Shown piece after piece: positions 32,705 through 40,413 of a stretch of 64,000 bases of DNA (its first letter is position 1; each line of letters starts with the position of its first letter). Position numbers and translations under genes: made by a program. The notes beneath the pieces were generated by a model, which was not told where the DNA came from, did not search any database, and saw nothing but the letters and a program-made list of their open reading frames with translations. Source of the DNA: Polaribacter porphyrae (GTDB taxonomy: Bacteria > Bacteroidota > Bacteroidia > Flavobacteriales > Flavobacteriaceae); the NCBI RefSeq assembly GCF_002954685.1, contig NZ_MSCN01000001.1, positions 3,699,977 to 3,763,976 on the forward strand, read 5' to 3'.

Positions 32705-34057
32705 TTATAACGTCTTTATCCATCTATATAAATCATTACCATTAGCAAAGAGAAGTAATGCAACTAGAATGATAAAACCAGTTACTTGGGCATATTCTAA
32801 AAATTTATCTCCAGGCTTTTTACCAGTAATCATTTCCCAAAGGGTAAAAACTACATGCCCACCATCTAAAGCAGGTATTGGTAATAAATTCATAAAACCT
32901 AACATTATAGATAATAAAGCTGTTATTTCCCAAAAAGCTTGCCAACTCCAAGTATTTGGAAAAATATCCATAATAGCTTTAAATCCACCTAAACCTTTGT
33001 AAGCACCTGTACTTGGATTAAAGATTTTCTTTAATTGCTTTACATAGTTGGTAAGTGTTTCCCATGCTTTATTTAATCCTGCTGGTATTGCCTCTCCAAA
33101 AGAATATTTATTATTAGCCAATTGATAATACCCTAACTTTTCTAAATTTTTGAAAGTTACAGTTGTAAATACAACACCAAGTGTACCTTTTTCAGTTATT
33201 TGTAAATCAATATTTTTTGTTTCTTTGCCTCTTAAAACTGTAGCACTAACTTTTTGTCCTTTATATTTTCCTAGAATAGTTTTGGCTTCATCATAATATT
33301 TTATAGATTCTCCATTAACACTAGTTAGTATGTCTTTTACCTTTAATTTTGAATCAACATTAGGAGAATCATCAGAAATTTTACCGATTGTAAAAGGATA
33401 TCTTGGGTATAAAAAAGGACCAGCATCTTTACCTCTATCCATTAATTGAGATATGAAGTTAGTTGGTATTTTTTTATCAATTATTTGCCCATTTCTTTCT
33501 ATTTGATACTTATCGCCATTCACAAATTCAAGAGATAAACTAGAAAATTGTTTTACACTTTCTCCATCTACTGATAAAATTTTATCACCAGTTTGCAACC
33601 CTAAATTTACAGCCAAAGAATCTTGTACCCAAACTCCATCTTTCACATTTTCGTTTGGTAAAAATTGCTCACCATAAGCCCACATTAACATGATGTAAAT
33701 AAAAATACCGAGTACAAAGTTTACAAAAACACCACCTAACATTATTATTAAACGTTGCCAAGCTGGTTTTGCCCTAAACTCCCAAGGTTGTATAGGTTGT
33801 TTTAGTTGTTCTTTATCCATACTTTCATCTATCATACCTGCTATTTTTACATAGCCTCCTAAAGGAATCCAACCAATTCCGTAAACAGTTTCACCAACTT
33901 TTTTCTTTAGAATAGAGAATTTATAATCGAAGAATAAGTAGAATTTTTCTACTCTTGTTTTAAATAGTTTTGCAGGGATAAAATGCCCCAACTCATGTAA
34001 TACAATTAATAAAGATAAACTTAAAATAAATTGTGATGCTCTTATTAGTATTTCCAT
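32705..34057 (-). CDS. rseP: Site-2 intramembrane metalloprotease RseP
   Basis: The 450-residue membrane protease cuts anti-sigma factors and other single-span proteins within the membrane. Zinc-binding HELGH is at residues 21-25 in the first span, and the third ligand is in NLLPIPALDGGH near the C terminus. Two PDZ domains lie between (about 125-200 and 210-290), with the first near LQTGDKILSVDGE and the second near LKVKDILTSVNGE. Length fits RseP rather than the short S2P form. Single gene, terminator after it. It would be needed to release ECF sigma factors such as the one implied at 62831. Confidence 0.95.
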   Translation of the reverse strand: MEILIRASQFILSLSLLIVLHELGHFIPAKLFKTRVEKFYLFFDYKFSILKKKVGETVYGIGWIPLGGYVKIAGMIDESMDKEQLKQPIQPWEFRAKPAWQRLIIMLGGVFVNFVLGIFIYIMLMWAYGEQFLPNENVKDGVWVQDSLAVNLGLQTGDKILSVDGESVKQFSSLSLEFVNGDKYQIERNGQIIDKKIPTNFISQLMDRGKDAGPFLYPRYPFTIGKISDDSPNVDSKLKVKDILTSVNGESIKYYDEAKTILGKYKGQKVSATVLRGKETKNIDLQITEKGTLGVVFTTVTFKNLEKLGYYQLANNKYSFGEAIPAGLNKAWETLTNYVKQLKKIFNPSTGAYKGLGGFKAIMDIFPNTWSWQAFWEITALLSIMLGFMNLLPIPALDGGHVVFTLWEMITGKKPGDKFLEYAQVTGFIILVALLLFANGNDLYRWIKTL

Positions 34058-34204
34058 TCAGCGTTAAATCAAATAATTTTTAAACGCACAAATGTACGTT
34101 TTTACAAAGAGTTTAAAAAGAACTAAATAAGTTCGTTTTTTATTTTAACAAAGATTTTAGAGCATTTTAGCTATGATAAACTTCTTTACAATTTTTATAA
34201 GCTT

Positions 34205-34212
34205 TAAATTTG
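34205..34212 (+). promoter_or_regulatory. -7 element for the Sco gene
   Basis: TAAATTTG ends 17 bases before ATG 34230 and lies inside the longer reading frame, which argues for the internal start. Confidence 0.5.
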
Positions 34213-34229
34213 CAAAAATTAATTGTTTA

Positions 34230-34910
34230 ATGGATTTTAAATTCTTCAAAAAAAGTAAATCAACAATACTGTTTTTAATTGTTTTTTCTGCAATTTCAAT
34301 ACCTGTTTTTTATCATTTATTAAAGGTTGATAAAAAATTGAAAATTTATAACCCAGCAGATGTTAACCCTAGTTTAGTGCATCAATCTATAAAACATATC
34401 ACTAAAGACCATAAAATTGCAGATTTTAAACTCATCAACCAAAATGGAGAATTTATAACTAACAAAGATTATAAAAATAAGATTTATATAGCTGATTTCT
34501 TCTTTACAAGATGTACCAATATTTGTATAGCCATGGCATACAACATGAGTGAGTTACAAGAGTTTTATAAAAGTGATGATGATATTCTATTTTTATCTCA
34601 TTCAGTAACCCCTAAAATGGATAGTGTTTCTGTATTAAAAGAATATGCAATTAATAAGGGAGTAATTGATGGTAAATGGAATGTAACTACTGGCTCTAAA
34701 AAACATATATACGAGTTAGCTAGAAAAAGCTATATGGCTGTAATTGAAGAAGGTGATGGGGGTGAAGATGATTTTATCCACACAGAACAGTTTATTTTAG
34801 TTGATAAAGAAAGAAGAATTCGTGGCTTTTACGATGGCACTGATAAAGAAGATATGGAAAAGTTAAAGAAAGATGTTGCTTTGTTAAAAGACGAATATAC
34901 AAGTGAATAA
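34230..34910 (+). CDS. Sco1/SenC-family copper chaperone/thioredoxin-like protein
   Basis: Start at 34230 (MDFKFFKKSKSTILFLIVFS) gives a positively charged N terminus and one membrane anchor; the frame from 34173 would start before the promoter. The 226-residue protein has a thioredoxin fold with copper ligands Cys95 and Cys99 (FTRCTNICI) and His184 (DDFIHTEQF). Sco proteins deliver copper to the CuA site of cytochrome c oxidase. It precedes feoA by about 100 bases with a separate promoter between. Confidence 0.9.
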   Translation: MDFKFFKKSKSTILFLIVFSAISIPVFYHLLKVDKKLKIYNPADVNPSLVHQSIKHITKDHKIADFKLINQNGEFITNKDYKNKIYIADFFFTRCTNICIAMAYNMSELQEFYKSDDDILFLSHSVTPKMDSVSVLKEYAINKGVIDGKWNVTTGSKKHIYELARKSYMAVIEEGDGGEDDFIHTEQFILVDKERRIRGFYDGTDKEDMEKLKKDVALLKDEYTSE

Positions 34911-34911
34911 T

Positions 34912-34943
34912 TTGTTTAGAATCATTCTAAATTCTTATATTTG
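34912..34943 (+). promoter_or_regulatory. Promoter of feoAB with a Fur-family box in the spacer
   Basis: TTG (34912-34914), 21 bases, then TATATTTG (34936-34943). The spacer holds TTTAGAATCATTCTAAA (34915-34931), a perfect 8-1-8 inverted repeat close to the 7-1-7 sites of Fur/PerR-type regulators. Binding of an iron-loaded regulator here would shut feo off. Confidence 0.72.
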
Positions 34944-34954
34944 TTAAAACTTTT

Positions 34955-34997
34955 ATTCCTGTAATTTATGTTGAACTTAACTCACTAAAGCAGGAAT
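34955..34997. repeat. Hairpin in the feoA leader
   Basis: ATTCCTG (34955-34961) and CAGGAAT (34991-34997) with a 29-nt interval containing TTGAACTTAACTCA. It resembles a worn copy of flavobacterial dispersed repeats and lies wholly in the feo leader RNA. Confidence 0.4.
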
Positions 34998-35014
34998 ATT
35001 TTTATATAAATTAA

Positions 35015-35245
35015 TTGAGTACAATTGCTTCTTTACAAGTTGGTGAAACAGGATATATCTCTGAAGAATCTTTAGATTTTATTCCTTTAAAATTATTAGA
35101 AATGGGTTGTTTGCCAGGTGCAGAAATTGAATTAATACAGATTGCACCATTAAAAGACCCACTTTACATCTGTGTTAATGGTAGTCATTTGGCAATTAGA
35201 AAAGAAACTGCTTCTCAAATTCAAATCCTAAAAAGCAATTTATAA
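35015..35245 (+). CDS. feoA: Ferrous iron transport protein A
   Basis: The 76-residue SH3-like protein, starting at TTG (MSTIASLQVGETGYISEE), carries the FeoA core LLEMGCLPGAEIELIQ and the final AIRKETASQIQI. FeoA assists FeoB. Its stop is directly followed by the feoB ATG. Confidence 0.93.
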   Translation: MSTIASLQVGETGYISEESLDFIPLKLLEMGCLPGAEIELIQIAPLKDPLYICVNGSHLAIRKETASQIQILKSNL

Positions 35246-37357
35246 ATGTCGAAAAATACGATAAAGGTTGCTTTAATAGGAAATCCAAATACTGGTAAAA
35301 CATCATTATTTAATCAACTTACAGGTTTAAACCAAAAGGTAGGAAATTATCCAGGAGTTACTGTCGATAAAAAACAAGGGATTAGCAAATTATCAGCAAC
35401 TCAAAACGCAATTATTACTGATTTACCAGGCACTTACTCTATTAACCCAACATCTTTAGACGAAAGTATTGTTTTAAAAACGCTTTTAAAAAAAGATATA
35501 AAAGAATCTCCAGATGTAATTTTAGTTGTAGCTGATGTAGAGAATTTAAAAAGAAATTTACTGCTTTTTTCACAGATAAAAGATTTAGAAATACCTACAG
35601 TTTTAGCAATAAACATGGCAGATCAAATGGCTAAAAAAGGGATTTCAATAAATATCTCCTTGTTAGAAAAAGAATTAAATACTAAAGTTGTTTTAATAAG
35701 TGCTCGTAAAAATGAAGGTATTAATGAATTAAAAGAAGCTTTAATATGCTGTCATCTAGCTGCTAAATCTTCTCCTTTATGTGGAATAAATTATAAAGTA
35801 GACCCAGAGTATTTTGATGAGCTAAAAAAGATAAGCCCAAACTACTCTTTATACAAATTGTGGTTGATGGTAACTCAAAATAATTTTCCTGATGAAATAA
35901 CAAAAAAGGAAAAGGATAAACTATTAGCTTTTCAACAAGATATTTCTAAACTCAAAAAGTATCAGCACAAAGAGACTATTTATCGCTATCAAGAAATAAA
36001 TAAAATACTCAATAAAACCTATAGTATTGATAAATCTAAAGCTACAGATTTACGAAGTAAATTAGATAAAATATTTACACATAAAATATTCGGTTATGTG
36101 TTGTTTTTCTTGATTTTATTAGTCATTTTTCAATCTATTTTTGACTGGGCTTCTTACCCAATGGATTTTATTGACAATACTTTTGCATCACTATCAAACT
36201 TTGCAAAATCAAATTTACCAAATGGAGTACTGACTGACTTATTAACAGAAGGTATAATTCCTGGAATAGGAGGAGTAATTATATTTATTCCACAAATAGC
36301 AATCTTATTTTTATTTATTGCTGTTTTAGAAGAAACTGGCTATATGAGTAGAGTAGTTTTTTTGATGGATAAAATTATGAGACGTTTTGGGATGAATGGT
36401 AAAAGTGTAATTCCTTTAATTTCGGGAACTGCTTGTGCAATTCCAGCAATTATGGCAACAAGAACCATTGCCAGTTGGAAAGAACGTTTAATTACAATTT
36501 TAGTAACCCCATTCGCCACTTGTTCAGCACGTTTACCAGTTTACGCTATTCTTATTGCGTTAGTGATTCCTAATAAAAAGGTATTAGGTTTTTTAAATTT
36601 ACAAGGATTGGTTTTATTGTTATTGTATGCTTTAGGCTTTTTAACAGCTATTTTAGCAGCTTATATTTTACACAAAACGCTCAAAATAAACTCAAAATCA
36701 TTTTTTGTGGTAGAGATGCCTAACTACAAAGTACCTTCTTTTAAAAATGTATTTTTTGAAGTCGTAGAAAAAACAAAAGCCTTTGTATTTGGTGCAGGTA
36801 AAATAATTTTAGCACTCTCAATAGTACTTTGGTTTTTAGCTTCTAATGGAGGCAGTGATTTTAAAAATGCTGAAAAAATAGTTGTTGAAAATGTTGCTAA
36901 TCAAAATTTGAATGATGATGAATTACAACAAAAAGTAGCATCTAAAAAATTGGAGAAATCTTACATTGGTATGCTTGGCAAGACTATAGAACCTGTAATA
37001 AAACCATTAGGTTATGATTGGAAAATTGGTATTGCTTTAATTACTTCTTTCGCAGCTCGTGAAGTTTTTGTTGGTACTTTAGCAACTATTTACAGTGTTG
37101 AAGCTGATGATGAAGACACAACAACCATAAAACAAAAAATGGCATCTGAAATGAATCCAGATACTGGAGCTAAACGTTTTAATTTTCCAGTTGGAATGTC
37201 ACTATTAATTTTCTATGCTTTTGCAATGCAATGTATGGCAACTTTAGCCATTGTAAAACGAGAAACCAAATCATGGAAATGGCCTATTATTCAATTGTTT
37301 GGAATGGGTTTGCTAGCCTATATATCATCATTAATTACATATCAAATATTAAGCTAA
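35246..37357 (+). CDS. feoB: Ferrous iron transporter B
   Basis: The 703-residue protein has an N-terminal G domain (G1 GNPNTGKTS at 12-20, NYPGVTVDKKQG, G3 DLPGTYS, G4 NMAD) and a C-terminal polytopic domain with Gate motifs (SGTACAIPAIMATR, FATCSARLPVYAIL) that holds the Fe2+ path Cys. It imports Fe(II) across the inner membrane. The final TAATG overlaps the start of the small Cys-rich gene. Confidence 0.97.
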   Translation: MSKNTIKVALIGNPNTGKTSLFNQLTGLNQKVGNYPGVTVDKKQGISKLSATQNAIITDLPGTYSINPTSLDESIVLKTLLKKDIKESPDVILVVADVENLKRNLLLFSQIKDLEIPTVLAINMADQMAKKGISINISLLEKELNTKVVLISARKNEGINELKEALICCHLAAKSSPLCGINYKVDPEYFDELKKISPNYSLYKLWLMVTQNNFPDEITKKEKDKLLAFQQDISKLKKYQHKETIYRYQEINKILNKTYSIDKSKATDLRSKLDKIFTHKIFGYVLFFLILLVIFQSIFDWASYPMDFIDNTFASLSNFAKSNLPNGVLTDLLTEGIIPGIGGVIIFIPQIAILFLFIAVLEETGYMSRVVFLMDKIMRRFGMNGKSVIPLISGTACAIPAIMATRTIASWKERLITILVTPFATCSARLPVYAILIALVIPNKKVLGFLNLQGLVLLLLYALGFLTAILAAYILHKTLKINSKSFFVVEMPNYKVPSFKNVFFEVVEKTKAFVFGAGKIILALSIVLWFLASNGGSDFKNAEKIVVENVANQNLNDDELQQKVASKKLEKSYIGMLGKTIEPVIKPLGYDWKIGIALITSFAAREVFVGTLATIYSVEADDEDTTTIKQKMASEMNPDTGAKRFNFPVGMSLLIFYAFAMQCMATLAIVKRETKSWKWPIIQLFGMGLLAYISSLITYQILS

Positions 37358-37473
37358 TGCAAGAAATAATCGTATATGTTTTAGTTTTGCTAGCAATAAT
37401 TTTTTTTATTAAAAAATATATTTTTCCATCAAAAAGTGATAAAAATTGTAATTCAGATTGCAACTGTCACTAA
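37357..37473 (+). CDS. FeoB-associated Cys-rich membrane peptide
   Basis: A 38-residue protein: MQEIIVYVLVLLAIIFFIKK membrane span, short basic part, and a Cys/Asn/His tail NCNSDCNCH. Overlaps the feoB stop by 1 base (TAATG), so it is coupled to it. Similar short proteins follow feoB in other bacteria; the Cys tail may handle Fe2+ or redox (inference). Confidence 0.82.
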   Translation: MQEIIVYVLVLLAIIFFIKKYIFPSKSDKNCNSDCNCH

Positions 37474-37513
37474 AACCTTAACACAACATTAAGATTTCTG
37501 AAAGTAAGGTTTT
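37472..37513 (+). terminator. Weak hairpin after the feo operon
   Basis: AAAACCTTA (37472-37480) pairs with TAAGGTTTT (37505-37513); 24-nt loop, T-run after. Possible terminator, weaker than others here. Confidence 0.45.
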
Positions 37514-37557
37514 TTAATTTTGATGACACACAAATTATTACAATAATTTTTAGAAAT

Positions 37558-38103
37558 ATGAAAAAAGCTATCTTATCAATTGCAATTTTTGCAATCACTT
37601 TAACGACATCTACAGAAGTAACAGCTCAAGATTTTCCTAAAATGGATGTAAGCCCTATGGATGCAGCTTCTTACCCAGTAAATTGGAGAAATGCAGACAA
37701 GCTAGTAAAAGTAATCTATAGCAGACCACAACTAAAAGGAAGAGATTTAGACAAATTAGCACCAAAAGGAAAAGTCTGGAGAACAGGTGCAAACGAAGCT
37801 GCAGAAATTACTTTTTATAATGATGTTATTTTTGGAGGTAGCAAAGTAAAAAAAGGTACTTATACACTATTTACTATCCCAGCTGATGGTGAATGGACAA
37901 TAATTTTAAGTAACCAAAAAAATGTTTGGGGATCTTATTTTTACAAAAAAGATGAAGATGTAGTTAGGGTTACTGGTAAAGTGTCAAAATCTAAAAAATC
38001 TCTTGAATCTTTTTCAATAGTTTTTACTGGAGAAGAAGATGAAGCTACAATGCATTTGGGGTGGGCAAATACTATAATTAGTGTCCCTGTTGCTAAAAAA
38101 TAA
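37558..38103 (+). CDS. Secreted DUF2911 protein
   Basis: The 181-residue protein has a signal peptide (MKKAILSIAIFAITLTTSTEV, cleavage after about residue 23) and a DUF2911 domain with the usual VIYSRPQLKGRD, WRTGANEAAEITFYND and KKGTYTLFTIP patterns. The family is common and uncharacterised in Bacteroidetes. A -7 element TAATTTTG at 37515-37522 is its likely promoter. Confidence 0.88.
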   Translation: MKKAILSIAIFAITLTTSTEVTAQDFPKMDVSPMDAASYPVNWRNADKLVKVIYSRPQLKGRDLDKLAPKGKVWRTGANEAAEITFYNDVIFGGSKVKKGTYTLFTIPADGEWTIILSNQKNVWGSYFYKKDEDVVRVTGKVSKSKKSLESFSIVFTGEEDEATMHLGWANTIISVPVAKK

Positions 38104-38118
38104 TATAGAAAAATATAA

Positions 38119-38158
38119 TAAAAAAAGCCTCAAAAAATATTTTTTGAAGTTTTTTTTA
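38119..38158. terminator. Bidirectional terminator-like palindrome
   Basis: An 18-nt palindrome centred at 38138/38139 (TCAAAAAATATTTTTTGA), with A-tract before and T-tract after, between two converging genes. Confidence 0.65.
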
Positions 38159-38174
38159 TTTTAAAATTAATCTT

Positions 38175-39185
38175 TTACTTCTGTTTTAATTGCCATTTCC
38201 AAGCAGCTTCTAAAGCTTCTTCTAGAGTTTTTTCAGTTTTCCACTTTAGTTCTTTATTTGCAATTGTAGTATCAGCAAAAGCAGCAGTAATATCACCTTC
38301 ACGTCTACCTACAATTTTATAGTTTAGTTTTATACCGTTTACTTTTTCAAAAGTATTAATAACTTCTAAAACAGAGCTGCCTCTACCTGTACCAACATTA
38401 AAAAATTCAAAAGCTTTTTTATTATCTTTATTTATTAGTCTTTTTAAAGCTGCAATATGAGCTTTTGCCAAATCAACTACATGAATGTAATCTCGGACAG
38501 CTGTTCCATCTTCTGTTGGGTAGTCATCTCCAAAAACAGATAATTCCTTACGAATTCCAGCAGCAGTTTGTGTAACAAAAGGAATTAAATTAGCAGGAAC
38601 TCCTAAAGGTAATTCTCCAATTTTTACAGATGGATGAGCGCCTATTGGGTTAAAATAACGTAAGGCAATTGTATTAATATTATGAGCATTACTTGCATCT
38701 CTAATAATCTCTTCTCCAATTTGTTTTGTATTACCATATACAGATTCTGCTGTTTTTACAGGTGCTTTTTCTGTTATTGGTAACTCATCAGCTTGTCCAT
38801 AAACTGTACATGAAGATGAGAATATAAAATTATCTAATTTTCTGTTTCTTATTTCTTGTAATAAATATACTAGGCTTCCTAAATTATTTTCATAATAATC
38901 TAAAGGCTTACTCATACTTTCTCCTACAGCTTTAAAGGCTGCAAAATGTATAATTCCATCAATATGATGAGCGTCAAAAACACTTTTCACTTCACTTTTT
39001 ACACGAACATCTACTTTATGAAAAGTAGGTTTTATTCCTGTAATTTCGGTAATATTATCCAAAACAGAAATAGTAGTGTTTGATAAATCATCAATAATTA
39101 CTACTTCAAAACCTTCATTTTGTAGCTCTACAACTGTATGTGATCCTATAAAACCAAGACCTCCTGTTACTAAAATTTTTTTCAT
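38175..39185 (-). CDS. galE: UDP-glucose 4-epimerase
   Basis: The 336-residue extended SDR enzyme interconverts UDP-glucose and UDP-galactose. NAD-binding GGLGFIGSH is at residues 8-16, the catalytic Ser in FSSSCTVYG and the YGNTK (YxxxK) motif follow, with NPIGAHPS and the C-terminal substrate part. It follows the aminotransferase gene by 25 bases on the same strand, so both may serve surface-sugar synthesis. Confidence 0.93.
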   Translation of the reverse strand: MKKILVTGGLGFIGSHTVVELQNEGFEVVIIDDLSNTTISVLDNITEITGIKPTFHKVDVRVKSEVKSVFDAHHIDGIIHFAAFKAVGESMSKPLDYYENNLGSLVYLLQEIRNRKLDNFIFSSSCTVYGQADELPITEKAPVKTAESVYGNTKQIGEEIIRDASNAHNINTIALRYFNPIGAHPSVKIGELPLGVPANLIPFVTQTAAGIRKELSVFGDDYPTEDGTAVRDYIHVVDLAKAHIAALKRLINKDNKKAFEFFNVGTGRGSSVLEVINTFEKVNGIKLNYKIVGRREGDITAAFADTTIANKELKWKTEKTLEEALEAAWKWQLKQK

Positions 39186-39210
39186 TATTTAATTGTTGTT
39201 TGTTTAAGGG

Positions 39211-40341
39211 TTAATTATTTAAGTAATCTAAAACATTTCGTGTAATAAAATTAAGTTGTTCATCATCTAGCTCTGTCTGCATGGGTAAAGACATAACACT
39301 AGAACATAATTTTTCAGTTATTGGGAAATCTCCTTTAGAATAACGAGGATCTGTATAAGCTTCTTGTAAATGTAAGGGAATTGGGTAATATATCATTGCA
39401 GGTACCCCTTTATCTGATAAATATGCTCTCATTTCATCTCTATTAACACCAATTAATTGAAGCGTATATTGATGAAAGACATGATTAGAAAAAGCAACTC
39501 TTTTTGGTGTTTTTACTTTTGGATGGTTAGCAAAAGCATTATCATAAAAATCTGCAGCTCTATTTCTTGCAACGGAATAATCGTCTAAATGACGTAGTTT
39601 TATTCTTAAAATTGCTGCTTGTATAGAATCTAAACGACTATTAACACCAACTCTATCATGTATATATTGTCTAGATTGACCATGATTTGCAGTTTGTTTT
39701 AGTTTGATAGCCAATTCATCATCATTTGTGAAAATTGCACCACCATCACCATAACATCCTAGATTTTTTGAAGGGAAGAAAGAAGTACATCCGATAGTGC
39801 CAATAGTACCAACTTTTTGACTGCTTCCATCTTTAAAAGTATAGTCACAACCTATAGCTTGTGCAGTATCTTCTACCACATAAAGATTATGTTTTTTGGC
39901 AACTTCCATAATAGCTTCCATGTTAGCAGCTTGCCCAAATAAATGTACAGGTACAATAGCTTTTGTTTTAGGTGTAATAGCTCTTTCAATAGCTTCTACA
40001 TCAATATCAAAAGTATCAGGGTATACATCTACTAAAACTGGTTTTAACTTTAATAAAGCAATAACTTCAGCAGTTGCAACATAGGTAAAGTTTGCAGTAA
40101 TTACTTCATCATCTGGTTGTAAATCTAAAGCCATCATAGCTATTTGCAGAGCATCTGTTCCATTTGCACAGGGTATTACATGCTTTACATCTAAATATGC
40201 TTCAAGTTCTTTTTTAAATTCTTGTACTTCTGGACCGTTAATGTATTGTGTAGATCTAATAACATTTAAAACAGCCGAATCAACTTCTTCTTGGATTTTT
40301 TCGTATTGATTTTTTAAATCAACCATTTGTATTTTTTTCAT
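39211..40341 (-). CDS. DegT/DnrJ/EryC1-type sugar aminotransferase
   Basis: The 376-residue PLP enzyme of the DegT family puts an amino group on a nucleotide-linked keto sugar. PLP lysine in SFFPSKNLGCYGDGGA; ANGTDALQIAMMAL and DTAQAIGCDY complete the cofactor site. Start at 40341 (MKKIQMVDLK) or five codons later. Closest functional group appears to be WbpE-like UDP-sugar aminotransferases, but the substrate cannot be told. Forms a pair with galE; no glycosyltransferase nearby. Confidence 0.88.
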   Translation of the reverse strand: MKKIQMVDLKNQYEKIQEEVDSAVLNVIRSTQYINGPEVQEFKKELEAYLDVKHVIPCANGTDALQIAMMALDLQPDDEVITANFTYVATAEVIALLKLKPVLVDVYPDTFDIDVEAIERAITPKTKAIVPVHLFGQAANMEAIMEVAKKHNLYVVEDTAQAIGCDYTFKDGSSQKVGTIGTIGCTSFFPSKNLGCYGDGGAIFTNDDELAIKLKQTANHGQSRQYIHDRVGVNSRLDSIQAAILRIKLRHLDDYSVARNRAADFYDNAFANHPKVKTPKRVAFSNHVFHQYTLQLIGVNRDEMRAYLSDKGVPAMIYYPIPLHLQEAYTDPRYSKGDFPITEKLCSSVMSLPMQTELDDEQLNFITRNVLDYLNN

Positions 40342-40385
40342 AAAAGCATAAATATTAAGACTTCAAAAATACAATATAAATCTGT

Positions 40386-40393
40386 TATCTTTG
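40386..40393 (+). promoter_or_regulatory. -7 element for the acylase gene
   Basis: TATCTTTG, 20 bases before ATG 40414. It lies inside the longer frame beginning 40327 and supports the later start. Confidence 0.5.
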
Positions 40394-40413
40394 GTAAGTC
40401 TAAATATTTTCAA

